From Spiroplasma ixodetis (GTDB lineage: Bacteria; Bacillota_I; Bacilli_A; Mycoplasmatales; VBWQ01): 64,000 bases of DNA. Positions 21,698-33,079 of this stretch are shown piece by piece. The notes under the pieces were generated by a model that worked only from the letters and a program-made list of their open reading frames with translations, ran no database searches and was not told the origin of the DNA. Every line of letters begins with the position of its first letter. Positions within the stretch are counted from its first letter, which is position 1. The stretch spans positions 1,426,001 through 1,490,000 of the forward strand of contig NZ_AP026933.1 in the NCBI RefSeq assembly GCF_027923845.1, given 5' to 3'. Made by a program: the position numbers and the translations under genes.

Positions 21698-22575
21698 CTA
21701 TTTTTTGGTAGACATTTGTTCATGATATTTAACGGGAGTTAGGTAGTTTAGAGTGCTGTGAATTCTTATGTTGTTATATCAATTTATGTAATCAAATAAT
21801 TCTAATTTTAATTGGATTAATGATGTAAAATTTTTATCATTAATAAACTCTGTTTTGAAAGTTTTAAAAGTTGCTTCAGCAACAGCATTGTCATAAGGAC
21901 ATCCTTTTTTGCTTAAAGAACGGGTAATATTGAATGCTAATAAAAGTTTATCAATAGTTTTATTATTGAATTCATTACCGCGATCGTTATGAAATATTTG
22001 AATATCTTTTAAACAGCGATTTGAGTGCATAAATGCTTGATGTACTAATGATGCATCTTTTTTAACTCCAACACTATGTCCAATAATTTCGCGGTTGTAC
22101 AGGTCTACTAATAGGCAAATATAGTTTCATTTACCATTAACTTGAACATAAGTTAAATCACTGACAATAACTTCATTTTTAATTCTATTATTAAAGTCTC
22201 TATTAACAAGATTGGTAATTTGACTATCATTGACTTTATTATGATGATTTTTGAATGATAATTTAGTGTATTTTGATATTAAATTATGCTTATTCATAAT
22301 TTTTTTAATTTTTCTGCGTGATAAATAAATTTCTTGGTTTGCTAGTATGACTTTTAATCTTCTAGTACCATAAACTTCTTTATTTTCTTTAAAAGCACTA
22401 ATAACAGCTTCATCATAAATATTATTTTGAATTTTTTCTTTTTTCTTTAAATTAAAATAATATGTTGATTTAGAGAGTTTTAAAAAACGACACATTGTGC
22501 GAATTTTATATTTAACTTTATTTTTAGTAATAATTTCTATTTTCTGCCTATTATTAGTGCTGCTTGCTTTAAAAT
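21698..22575 (-). CDS. IS3 type 1 OrfB (copy B)
   Basis: About 290 residues in the -1 frame, beginning in the OrfA overlap and ending in TAG at 21698-21700. The integrase core reads through: SDLTYV, FHNDRGNEF and NAVAEATF. The residue before the second catalytic Asp is Asn here and Ser in the other copies; the Asp is kept. An internal ATG at 22495 gives a shorter protein if translated independently. Confidence 0.88.
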
Positions 22576-22815
22576 ATCATTTTCCATTCGTAACTGTTTT
22601 AATTCTTTATTTGCTTGAATTAATTGTTTTTCTAAATCTGAAAGATTATTTTTAATTTTAAAACTACCTGAATTAGTAAATTGTTTAATTCATTTATAAG
22701 TAGCTGCTCTTGTAACATTATATTCTTTAGCAAGACAAGACACTGACTTACCACTTTGATATAAAGCTACTATTTGCTTTTTAAATTCGTCGGTATATGA
22801 GTTAATATTGGTCAT
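22537..22815 (-). CDS. IS3 type 1 OrfA (copy B)
   Basis: Intact 92-residue helix-turn-helix/leucine-zipper OrfA. It has one silent or conservative change in the RATTYKW region against copy A. OrfB follows in the -1 frame. Confidence 0.9.
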
Positions 22816-22890
22816 AATTATAGTTCCTTTCTTTTAACAATTTGTTCACTTGTCTACGTAATTAGTGTCCAATAAAGTGTAACCCATCCA

Positions 22891-23455
22891 GATAAAGAAC
22901 CTAGTGTATTGCAATTAATTTTAAAAAAATTAGTTAAAAAGATTCGTATTAAGAATCATCGAAAAGAAAAAACTAGTTTTTGTATAATTGATTCGCAAAG
23001 TGTTAAAAATACAGATACTACTGAAAATAAAGGTTATGATGCTGGTAAAAGATTTCAGGAATAAAACGTCATATTGCAGTTGATACGCAAGGTTTACCAC
23101 ATGCAATTTACATAACTACAGCAGAAAAAACAGATCGTAATAGTGCTATCATAATGATTAAAAGTGAAAAAGAAAATCTTTCTACAGTTCAAAAAATAAT
23201 AGTAGATGCTGGCTATACTGGTGAAAAATTTGCTTCTGCAATCAAAACAATCATAAATGCAAATGTTGAAGTTGTAAAACGTAATGAATTACATTCTTTT
23301 GTAGTACTACCAAAAAGATGAGTTGTAGAACGAAGCTTTGCATGATTAGAAAAATGCAGAAGATTATGAAAAAATTGTGAAAGAAAACTAAATACTAGTT
23401 TACAAATGGTTGTTCTGTCCTTTATTTCAATTTTATTAAAAAGATTCTAAACAGG
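22891..23455 (+). pseudogene. IS5-like transposase 3' fragment (copy B)
   Basis: Same start (codon 77) and end as the fragment at 6586, without the second IS3. A 4-A run near 23047 (5 in the others) breaks the frame before the catalytic core. Confidence 0.88.
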
Positions 23456-23456
23456 T

Positions 23457-23530
23457 TCTAAGAAACTAGTTAAATTACCTGTGGTTGTTGCAAGTGTTAA
23501 AACACTTAATGTTTTGATTAATATTTTCAT
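23457..23530 (-). pseudogene. 5' stub of a secreted-protein gene (copy B)
   Basis: Same stub as at 9346-9419 with AAGGAG before the ATG. The two leader hairpins lie at about 23560-23610. Confidence 0.6.
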
Positions 23531-23792
23531 TAAGATCTCCTTTTTTGTTTTTCCCCAATAACTTCTTAAGTTTAAGAAGTTAATTTATATTTTAAGTTGT
23601 TTAAAATATAAATGCAATAAGTGTTTAGTTTATGATAGAAATAAAAATATATAAATATTAGGAAAAAATTTTATGTTATTAGTAAGGTTAAATGTAATAA
23701 AAAAGTTATATAATATATTTTTGCATCCAATTTGTTTTTTTTTAAAAAAGATATTTTATGATATTATTAAATTAATTTAATAACTGTTAATT

Positions 23793-23835
23793 ACTAGTAT
23801 AGATAGTTTTACCTATATTAGTTTTTTTGTTTTTA
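23793..23835 (+). terminator. Candidate intrinsic terminator (copy B)
   Basis: A 10-bp stem with one mismatch (ACTAGTATAG / CTATATTAGT) and a loop of about 9 bases is followed by a T-rich tail. It would terminate plus-strand transcription before the acetyltransferase gene. Confidence 0.5.
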
Positions 23836-23867
23836 TTAAATTAATTTAATTAAAAAAATATTATATA

Positions 23868-23904
23868 CGGACTTCTCCCACATGTACTTGTGGGGAGAAG
23901 TCCG
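23868..23904. repeat. 37-bp palindromic IS1595 scar (copy B)
   Basis: An almost perfect inverted repeat made of an IS1595 left end and the inner inverted end (arms CGGACTTCTC / GAGAAGTCCG with a CCACA...TGTGG core). The core is flipped relative to the copies at 39112 and 55597, as expected of a palindrome that can invert. It lies 28 bp before the acetyltransferase start. Confidence 0.8.
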
Positions 23905-23931
23905 TTGAATTTATTAGAAAGAAGTTAAAAT

Positions 23932-24792
23932 ATGGCAAACGGCAGAGAAGTTATTATTACTAATAATTTAAATAATCCAAGTATAAAAAGTTTATTATTA
24001 ATTGATGAATTTAGTAATAAAATTGGTGACGCATTACTTATTATTGATTTAGAAAAAAGAAGATATTTTAGAAAGTATATTTATTGAAGAAAAATATCGT
24101 AAGCAACAATATGGTAGTTTACTTATTTACAAAATTTTTGAGATATGTCATAGCAATAATATCGAAAACCTTATTTTATTATCAGATCCAACTAATGCTA
24201 CTGTCGGTGAATTTTATGAAAAATTAGGATTCACTTATGCATGAAATAAAAAAACTTTTTTTTATGATTATGAAATTAATATACCTCATGCAATTTTTAA
24301 TAAAAGAGATGATATTAAAAAGTGAAAAAATATTAAAATAAAAGAAATTTTTATTGATTTTGATAAGTCAAAATCAAAAGCTATAAATGATGAACAAAAG
24401 ATATTAAAGGATAGTGAAATATTATCTAGTATTTTAGATAAAGTTTTAATACATGAAGAATCAATTTTAAAGGAGGATTATCAAAAAGTTATTGATTGAT
24501 TTAATCAACAAAGAGAACAAATAATCAAAAATCCAAAACAATGATGAAATACTTTAACCCCCAAACAAGTAGATGTTGTTAAAAATGAGGCAAAAAAATG
24601 GTGAAATAACTTAACACCAGAACAAAGAAAAATAAAATTATTAGAAAAACAAGCATATCAAAAAAAGACAATAAAAAAAGATGATACTCCTTTATTGTGT
24701 GATTTTGATCAAAATATAAAAAATAAATTAGACTGCATGCAGTCTATGAAAACATCAACTCCTGTTTTTAAAAAGATAATTTTAATATTTAG
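23932..24792 (+). pseudogene. GNAT-like acetyltransferase (copy B), frameshifted
   Basis: Same gene as at 10630 without the IS256. The poly-A tract near 24052 has 6 A, so the first ~44 codons are out of frame with the GNAT core (IEEKYRKQQYGS). A 5-A run near 24772 shifts the end. The remainder, including FYEKLGFT and the WWNxLTPxQ repeats, reads cleanly. Confidence 0.72.
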
Positions 24793-24879
24793 ATTTTTTC
24801 TTTTCTCAAATGTCTTGTTTTTTAAAATTAACAATGTAAAATAAAATACATAATTAATTTAAAATATAAAAGAGTAAAA

Positions 24880-25050
24880 TTAAATGGTAATTTAGAGACT
24901 TAGTGGTTGCTGTAAACTAAGCAAGTTTAATTTGAAGGTAACTTATATTATTAGTAATTTAAATAATAATTAAGTGGATTTACTTTGTAAATGAATTAGG
25001 ATGGTACCGCGTTAAAAAACGTTCCTATTTGTGGAATGTTTTTTTATTTT
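24880..25050 (+). promoter_or_regulatory. T-box riboswitch of valS (copy B)
   Basis: Same leader as at 12961, with GGATGGTACCGCG at about 24999-25011 and the AACGTTCC / GGAATGTT terminator. It now controls only a truncated valS. Confidence 0.92.
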
Positions 25051-25067
25051 AAAAAGGAGTATAACAA

Positions 25068-25738
25068 ATGAATAGAAATTTAAACAAAAAATATAATCAT
25101 ATTGAAATTGAAAAGGATCGTTATCAACAATGAGTAAAATCTGGATTATTTAAGGCAAATGTTAGTTCTATTAATCCTACATTTTCTATTATCTTACCAC
25201 CACCCAATGTAACCGGACTTTTACATTTAGGTCATGCTTGAGATAGTACTATCCAAGATTTATTAATTCGTTATAAACGTTTACAAGGATTTAATACTTT
25301 ATTTATACCCGGTATGGATCATGCTGGCATTGCCACACAAGTTAAAGTTGCACAACGTATTAAAGAAGAACAAAAACTTAATTTGCAAGAATTAGGTAAA
25401 GATAAATTTTTACAACAAGCATGAAAATGAAAAACAGAATATGCACAAAACATAAGAAAACAGTGAGCAAAACTTGGTTTAGCATTAGATTATTCGCATG
25501 AAGTATTTACTTTAGATGAAAATGTTAAACAAGCAGTTAATTATTTGTAAAGTTATATAAAGAAGGTTTAGTTTATAGAGGAAAAAGATAGTAAATTGAG
25601 ATCCAGAATTAAAAACCGCTATTTCTAATATTGAATTAAATTATCATGAAACAAAAGGAAAAATGTATTATTTAAAATATTTTATAGAAAATAGTAGTGT
25701 TATGCTACTGGAATTTGTGATCAGTGTATAGTTGTAAA
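25068..25738 (+). pseudogene. valS: Valyl-tRNA synthetase 5' fragment (copy B)
   Basis: The first ~210 codons, with the HLGH signature, are present. There is a 4-bp deletion near 25541 and a 1-bp deletion near 25588. At 25700-25717 the sequence is scrambled: about 45 bases of the editing-domain region are replaced by 18 unrelated-looking ones. It then returns to valS for 20 bases and leaves it for good at about 25739. The KMSKS half is absent. Confidence 0.9.
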
Positions 25739-25866
25739 TTTTATATTCATTTTTTAAAATTATTTGTTCTATAAAAATAAGAACAATTTAATAATAACAC
25801 TTTTATTTTATTTTTAACACTTATTTACGTTAAATATTTTAATTAAAAATTCTACAAGAAAAAAAT

Positions 25867-25890
25867 AAAACTACTCAATTGAGTAGTTTT
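25867..25890. terminator. Terminator of the two-gene cassette (copy B)
   Basis: Perfect stem AAAACTACTCAA / TTGAGTAGTTTT, A-rich on one side and T-rich on the other. It lies 15 bp after the stop of the 71-residue gene on the minus strand. Confidence 0.8.
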
Positions 25891-25904
25891 AAAGTATTTA
25901 AGAT

Positions 25905-26120
25905 TTACATTTTTTGTGATTTACTACTAGAACTTTGACTTTTACTTGTTGAAGCTTCACTGTTTACTTTTGATTTATCTTTTTCAAATCCAAGAGCATT
26001 AGCAACTCTTTCTTTTCTTTCACGTTCGTTTTTTTCTCCTCAAGCTTTGTTTGTTTCTCTAGCTTCTTTAGCGTATTTGTCTCTATCTGTTTTGCTTCAA
26101 TCAATTGGTTCTCATGGCAT
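25905..26120 (-). CDS. 71-residue charged protein with Ser/Lys tail (cassette B)
   Basis: I do not recognise this family. The protein is soluble and highly charged. It has WSKTDRDKYAKEARE near the start, a conserved NKAWGEKNERERKERVANAL block at about 24-43 and an invariant tail STSKSQSSSSKSQKM. AGAGGA lies before the ATG, and the stop is followed by a terminator. It is the downstream partner of the 457-residue membrane protein at 26284. The conserved block looks like a single amphipathic helix. Two further paralogues occur at 44578 and 61067 and differ mostly before and around the block, while the tail never varies. Confidence 0.78.
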
Positions 26121-26283
26121 AATTTGTTTTTCCTCTCTTTGTTTATTATTTTTAAATATTTTTTTCTATTATCTTTAAAATATTTAACAAAACAAGTATA
26201 TATTTTTAAAACTAAAAATGTGTAAAAAATAATAAAAAATCACTACTATTAAAAATAGTGATTAAAAATTTATTACTTATTGA

Positions 26284-27657
26284 TTATGTTAATAAACATT
26301 TTACTTTATTTCAGTTATTGTTTAAACTTGTTGAAGGTTGTTGGTTTAGGTGATTAATTGTATTTCGTATAGATGAATCAAAATTTTGATTATTTTCTGA
26401 TTCAATACTTGAATTTTCTAAAATACTATTTGAGTTATGGTTTATTTTGTTATTACTTATTAGTTTGTCTGGTTTCATATCTTTTCTGTTATCTAGTTCT
26501 TGTTTTAAAATATCATATTGAGTTTGTAATTTAGTTTCTAGTTTATCATTAGTTAAATTTTCTATAGTTTTTTTATTATTATTTTTAATTTCTTTTTCTT
26601 CTTTATTTTTATCAAGGTTTTTACAAAATGGTAATTTTCGAAGTAATCAAAAGATACTATTTTTTGTTTTTGTTCTGATTTTTTTGGTTTTGTGTGACAC
26701 AAGATTTCATAGTACTTTATCTAAAGCTCCAATTACTAAAGTAGATAATGCTAATATTCCTATTTTTTCAGCTATAATAATACCTACGGTTGCTCCTACT
26801 ATAATTGTGGGTAGATATATAGTTAAAATGGCAGGAACAGATAAAAGACATAAACTAAAGATTGAAATTGCCAAAAATGTTATTCATTCAGATTTTGTTA
26901 TATTTAAGTTTGATTCTTCTTGGTTACTTAAAAATTTTTTAATAGGCATTTTAGAAAAAAATATATTATTTTTATTGGTTGAAGTGTCTTCAATTAATGA
27001 AAGATCATTTTTATATTTATTCATATTTTCGTATTTTTTTATTTGATTAACAACTTGTATATCACCATTTTTAAGCTGATAAAAATGTATTATTTCTTCA
27101 TTAATTGAGTTATCAATATTTTGAATAGTTGTTATAAAATAAATTTTATTATTAATTTTCAAAATTTCTTCATAAATTTTTTCAATTCCTGTTTTTTTTC
27201 TTTGTTTTTCATCATAAATTGTTACAGAATTATATGTATATTTTGTTAAATTAACATCACTTTGTTTTGCTTGTTTTAATTCTTCATTTTCTTTTTTAAG
27301 TTGTTGAATTTCTTTGTTTTTTTCTTGAATTATTGTTTGTAATTTTGATATTTCTTGTGTATTTGAAATTGAAGTCGGTAATAAATTTTTAAATTTTGTT
27401 CATATATCATTATTGTTTACTTGCTCTTTCTCGTTATCTGTTAAACTAGTAGCAACTATTTCTAAATTTTCAGCAATATTTTGTATTTGCTCATCATTAA
27501 GTTGTTGATTATTATCATTATCAATCCTATATGTTTTTCCGCCATGTCTCTTCTTTTTTATTTCTTTAACAAAAATGTTTTCTTGTTTTAAAATATCTTC
27601 TATGGATTTATTTTCTGATAGAAAGTTATATGTTTGTGATTTTGTTTTGTCAGTCAT
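26284..27657 (-). CDS. 457-residue coiled-coil membrane protein, unknown function (cassette B)
   Basis: Not recognised. Residues 1-85 are hydrophilic with a KKKRHGGKTYRI basic motif near 35-48. Residues ~95-130 form a Gln/Lys/Glu-rich coiled coil. Residues ~140-250 are mixed and contain YNSVTIYDEKQRKKTGIEKI. Two long hydrophobic segments follow at about 255-320 (ITFLAISIFSLCLL... and IIVGATVGIIIAEKIGILAL). A cytoplasm-like charged C-terminus contains another coiled coil (NDKLETKLQTQYDILKQ). AAGGAG lies upstream, and TGA codons are read as Trp. It is the only one of the three copies that reads without frameshifts. The small 71-residue gene follows in the same direction after about 160 bp. Confidence 0.8.
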
Positions 27658-27696
27658 GTTAATGTCTCCTTTTGAATATTAAAACCCATTTACTTT

Positions 27697-29945
27697 GCTA
27701 AACAAACCTTCGAAAAAGATTGAATATTTTGAAAAAACAGGTATTAGTGTTAGTACCATAGAGTTTTTAAAAATTTAGAAGTAATTGGTTCAAATCCAGT
27801 AAAAGTAAAATTAGAAAAAATCAACCTATTTTAATTGATGATGGACATCGAGAGGCTTTTTAATAATCTGTGTATCTTTGTTTTACAAAGTTACTAATTT
27901 AGATTAATTCTGTCTTCAAATTTTATCATAAAATGAGCAATTGCTTTTTAATAATCTGTGTATCTTTGTTTTACAAAGTTACTAATTTAGATTAATTCTG
28001 TCTTCAAATTTTATCATAAAATGAGCAATTGCTGTATTTCAATTTTGAATAGGCAATGTTCATTTTTTGTTATATTTTCAATTGCCAAGTAAAATATTTT
28101 GAAAACTGCCATATCATTAGGAAAAACTTTTTTATTTCTGATGATTTTTCGTAATTGACTATTAACAGATTCAATAGCATTTGTAGTATAAATCACTCTT
28201 TTGATTTCTACTGGATAACTAATAAAACCATTAAATTATCTCAATTTTTATATCAAGATTTAGTAATTTGAGGATATTGTTTATTTCATTTACTTTCAAA
28301 CGATTCTAAAGCTTGCATTGCTTGTTCTTCACTACATGCACTATAAATTGGTTTTAAATCTGCAACTAGACCTTTTCGATGTTTGTATGAAACATATTTT
28401 AAACTATTTCTAATTTGATGAACAATGCATAATTGATGTTCTGTTTTAGGATAAACTGATTGTATTGCTTCTGACATGCCTGTTAAATTATCACTACAAG
28501 CAATAAGAATATCATTTAAGCCACGATTTTTCATTTCTGTGAAATTAGATAATCAAAACTTAGAACCTTCATTTTCACTAATTCATAATCCTAAAACATC
28601 TTTTTTGCCTTCTAAATCAACTCTAATGCTATATAAACTGATTTGTTAATAATCCGTTTATCTTGTCGTACTTTAACTACTATACAATCAAAATAAACAA
28701 TAGGATAAATACTTTCTAATGGTCGATTTTGTCATGCTTTAACATCATCAATAACATCATCAGTAATTTGACTAATAACACTTTCACTAATATCAGCACC
28801 ATGATATAACTCTTGCAACTGCATTCTAATGTCAGATAATGTCATTCCTTTTGCATATAAAGAAAGAACTTGTTGATCAAAACCATCAAATCTTCTTTGC
28901 CTTTTAGGAACTATTACAGGAGTAAAATTACTATTGCGATCTCTTGGTACATCAATTTCAATTTTACCTTGTTGAGTTATTAATTTTTTGAACTTGTACC
29001 ATTACGAGCATTTTCAGTAGTACTATGTTGATTTTTTTCATATCCTAAATAATTTTGCATTTCAGAATTCAACATTTTTTCAACTAATCTTTTTGTTAAT
29101 TCTTTATATAAACCGCCAGGTTTAAAAACTGTTGTTAAATCTTCAGTATTTTCTAGTAATAAATCTACTGCTTTTGATATTGGATCATTATTATTAAAGT
29201 TATCTTTTTTAGCCATCTGTAACTCACTCTTTCTAGTCATTTAATTATATTTACTAGAATTAATTAAACATAGTTATTTTTGTAAGTTACACAGATTACT
29301 AAACATTTCCGACATCGAAAATTTTGAGATTTTAAACGTAAAGGTATAAAACACTCTATGAGATTAATAACAACATATACAGATAATATTAATCATAAAG
29401 TACAAAATAAAAGAGTAAAGGCAATTATTAGACCAACAAGAACAGCAATTGGAGTTAAAAAAAACTGCTGAATTTGTTAAAGAACATTGTCAAAAATTTT
29501 ATGAAAATGTTGAACAAGCAAAAATAATTATTTGTGGGGATAGTGCTGGATGAATTAAAGATGTAGCAGATTATCTTGGTGCTGAGTTTGTTTTAGATAA
29601 ATTCCATTTAATTATAACATTATATCTTGGTATAATGGCGGGAAATAAAGGAAAATATTGAAGTGAATATAATAATTGTAAAGATTTCATTAATAATGGT
29701 CAATATGAACAATTAATTGATTATTTATATAAAGAATTAGATAATCATAAAAAGTTAAAAAAACAATATTTTAAAAATAATAAAAAAGGTATTGTTAATC
29801 AAGGTGCAAAATGAAATATTGGTTGTTTTACTGAAACAAATATTTGACATGTTTTAAAAGAAATGATTGTTAATAGAACATATAGTATTTTTATTTATAT
29901 AAAAATGGTTATTTTTAAATGTAATCAAATAAATTTAAAAACATA
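27697..29945 (+). pseudogene. ISLre2/UPF0236-like transposase relic, split by IS256
   Basis: Coding remains at 27697-27851 and 29311-29945 give IDDGHRKFWDFKRKG, ICGDSAGWIKDVADYLG, VLDKFHL and GCFTETNIWHVLK. These match the ISLre2/UPF0236 pattern (DGD.A.WI, GC.E...SHVL), also known in mycoplasma integrative elements. The start is missing, the junction at 27697 truncates it, and several A-run shifts (near 27725, 27815 and 29457) break the frame. The C-terminus also drifts after NRTYSI. It is a dead element. Confidence 0.72.
27852..29310 (-). mobile_element. IS256-family element with an 88-bp terminal duplication
   Basis: Target duplication GACATCGA (27844-27851, 29311-29318) inside the ISLre2 relic. 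The right end is partly duplicated in tandem: bases 27855-27942 repeat at 27943-28030, so there are two terminal repeats. The transposase (ATG 29240, stop at 27982) carries several short homopolymer deletions (near 28067, 28227, 28622 and 28987) and is broken as written. Confidence 0.92.
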
Positions 29946-29996
29946 ATTTTACTTATTTTAAAATAAAAATTAAAAAAACTTATTAAATTAAAAGTT

Positions 29997-32749
29997 GAGG
30001 CTTTTTAATAATCTGTGTATCTTTGTTTTACAAAGTTACTAATTTAGATTAATTCTGTCTTCAAATTTTATCATAAAATGAGCAATTGCTGTATTTCAAT
30101 TTTGAATAGGCAATGTTCATTTTTTTGTTATATTTTCAATTGCCAAGTAAAATATTTTGAAAACTGCCATATCATTAGGAAAAACTTTTTTATTTCTGAT
30201 GATTTTTCGTAATTGACTATTAACAGATTCAATAGCATTTGTAGTATAAATCACTCTTTTGATTTCTACTGGATAACTAATAAAAACCATTAAATTATCT
30301 CAATTTTTATATCAAGATTTAGTAATTTGAGGATATTGTTTATTTCATTTACTTTCAAACGATTCTAAAGCTTGCATTGCTTGTTCTTCACTACATGCAC
30401 TATAAATTGGTTTTAAATCTGCAACTAGACCTTTTCGATGTTTGTATGAAACATATTTTAAACTATTTCTAATTTGATGAACAATGCATAATTGATGTTC
30501 TGTTTTAGGATAAACTGATTGTATTGCTTCTGACATGCCTGTTAAATTATCACTACAAGCAATAAGAATATCATTTAAGCCACGATTTTTCATTTCTGTG
30601 GAGGCTTTTTAATAATCTGTGTATCTTTGTTTTACAAAGTTACTAATTTAGATTAATTCTGTCTTCAAATTTTATCATAAAATGAGCAATTGCTGTATTT
30701 CAATTTTGAATAGGCAATGTTCATTTTTTTGTTATATTTTCAATTGCCAAGTAAAATATTTTGAAAACTGCCATATCATTAGGAAAAACTTTTTTATTTC
30801 TGATGATTTTTCGTAATTGACTATTAACAGATTCAATAGCATTTGTAGTATAAATCACTCTTTTGATTTCTACTGGATAACTAATAAAAACCATTAAATT
30901 ATCTCAATTTTTATATCAAGATTTAGTAATTTGAGGATATTGTTTATTTCATTTACTTTCAAACGATTCTAAAGCTTGCATTGCTTGTTCTTCACTACAT
31001 GCACTATAAATTGGTTTTAAATCTGCAACTAGACCTTTTCGATGTTTGTATGAAACATATTTTAAACTATTTCTAATTTGATGAACAATGCATAATTGAT
31101 GTTCTGTTTTAGGATAAACTGATTGTATTGCTTCTGACATGCCTGTTAAATTATCACTACAAGCAATAAGAATATCATTTAAGCCACGATTTTTCATTTC
31201 TGTGAAATTAGATAATCAAAACTTAGAACCTTCATTTTCACTAATTCATAATCCTAAAACATCTTTTTGCCTTCTAAATCAACTCTAATGCTATATAAAC
31301 TGATTTGTTAATAATCCATTTATCTTGTCGTACTTTAACTACTATACAATCAAAATAAACAATAGGATAAATACTTTCTAATGGTCGATTTTGTCATGCT
31401 TTAACATCATCAATAACATCATCAGTAATTTGACTAATAACACTTTCACTAATATCAGCACCATGATATAACTCTTGCAACTGCATTCTAATGTCAGATA
31501 ATGTCATTCCTTTTGCATACAAGGAAAGAACTTGTTGATCAAAACCATCAAATCTTCTTTGCCTTTTAGGAACTATTACAGGAGTAAAATTACTATTGCG
31601 ATCTCTTGGTACATCAATTTCAATTTTACCTTGTTGAGTTATTAATTTTTTTGAACTTGTACCATTACGAGCATTTTCAGTAGTACTATGTTGATTTTTT
31701 CATATCCTAAATAATTTTGCATTTCAGAATTCAACATTTTTTCAACTAATCTTTTTGTTAATTCTTTATATAAACCGCCAGGTTTAAAAACTGTTGTTAA
31801 ATCTTCAGTATTTTCTAGTAATAAATCTACTGCTTTTGATATTGGATCATTATTATTAAAGTTATCTTTTTTAGCCATCTGTAACTCACTCTTTCTAGTC
31901 ATTTAATTATATTTACTAGAATTAATTAAACATAGTTATTTTTGTAAGTTACACAGATTACTAAACATTTCCTTTCTGTGAAATTAGATAATCAAAACTT
32001 AGAACCTTCATTTTCACTAATTCATAATCCTAAAACATCTTTTTTGCCTTCTAAATCAACTCCTAATGCTATATAAACTGATTTGTTAATAATCCGTTTA
32101 TCTTGTCGTACTTTAACTACTATACAATCAAAATAAACAATAGGATAAATACTTTCTAATGGTCGATTTTGTCATGCTTTAACATCATCAATAACATCAT
32201 CAGTAATTTGACTAATAACACTTTCACTAATATCAGCACCATGATATAACTCTTGCAACTGCATTCTAATGTCAGATAATGTCATTCCTTTTGCATATAA
32301 AGAAAGAACTTGTTGATCAAAACCATCAAATCTTCTTTGCCTTTTAGGAACTATTACAGGAGTAAAATTACTATTGCGATCTCTTGGTACATCAATTTCA
32401 ATTTTACCTTGTTGAGTTATTAATTTTTTGAACTTGTACCATTACGAGCATTTTCAGTAGTACTATGTTGATTTTTTCATATCCTAAATAATTTTGCATT
32501 TCAGAATTCAACATTTTTTCAACTAATCTTTTTGTTAATTCTTTATATAAACCGCCAGGTTTAAAAACTGTTGTTAAATCTTCAGTATTTTCTAGTAATA
32601 AATCTACTGCTTTTGATATTGGATCATTATTATTAAAGTTATCTTTTTTAGCCATCTGTAACTCACTCTTTCTAGTCATTTAATTATATTTACTAGAATT
32701 AATTAAACATAGTTATTTTTGTAAGTTACACAGATTACTAAACATTTCC
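29997..32749 (-). mobile_element. IS256-family element interrupted by a second IS256
   Basis: Outer target duplication TAAAAGTT (29989-29996, 32750-32757). The C-terminal half of the transposase lies at 30039-30600 and the N-terminal half at 31981-32679. A 6-T run near 32473 (7 in intact copies) shifts the N-terminal frame. It borders the first unit of the 16.5-kb tandem duplication on the right side. Confidence 0.93.
30601..31972 (-). mobile_element. IS256-family element nested in another IS256
   Basis: Perfect duplication TTTCTGTG (30593-30600, 31973-31980) shows that an IS256 hit its own kind. The transposase region 30643-31902 has shortened T runs near 31266 and 31697 and a missing C near 31286, so it is broken as written. 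Confidence 0.93.
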
Positions 32750-32960
32750 TAAAAGTTAATAAGAATTTTTGTTATATATTTATGTTAATTAAATTATTAA
32801 AATGTTTTTATAATTTATAAAATTGAGTATTTTAATTGTAATATTTTTAAATTAGTAGTAAGATAGATTTACAATTTCATAAAAATCCAAATTATTTCTT
32901 GTCTAAAATATAATAAGACTATATAAGATTTAATTTATTCCGGATTTTTGACAATCTCCC
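32750..32960. other. AT-rich non-coding stretch, nothing assigned
   Basis: No reading frame or RNA was recognised. A G/C-containing island (CCGGATTTTTGACAATCTCC, 32940-32959) directly precedes the IS1595 remnant and could be the border of a lost element. The same stretch is at 49238-49448. Confidence 0.5.
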
Positions 32961-33079
32961 ACATTTGATTTGTTTCAAACTTGCTATATATGCAAGACAT
33001 TGTTTTTCAGTTTGAAAAGTATTATTGAACTTATTCAATTTCATTGTTTCCTCCACAAGTACATGTGGGGAGAAGTCCG
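32961..33079 (-). repeat. IS1595 left-end remnant (copy C)
   Basis: About 119 bp remain: left terminal repeat, ribosome binding site and the first ~28 codons of the variant transposase (as at 17676). It ends at 33079 exactly where IS30 sequence begins. Only one end of the element survives. Confidence 0.88.

Larger units (their letters stand above)
21675..22890 (-). mobile_element. IS3-family element type 1 (copy B)
   Basis: Same ends and junctions as at 5371-6585. This copy has both reading frames undamaged and is the best reference for the element. Confidence 0.9.

Noticed and set aside
23868-23904. The 37-38 bp palindromes as intrinsic terminators
   Set aside because: They are built exactly from IS1595 ends and have no T run directly after them; the terminator-like hairpin about 75 bp upstream is a better candidate.
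26684-27046. Plus-strand open frame of 120 codons with hydrophobic content
   Set aside because: It is the antisense of the membrane segments of the intact 457-residue protein.
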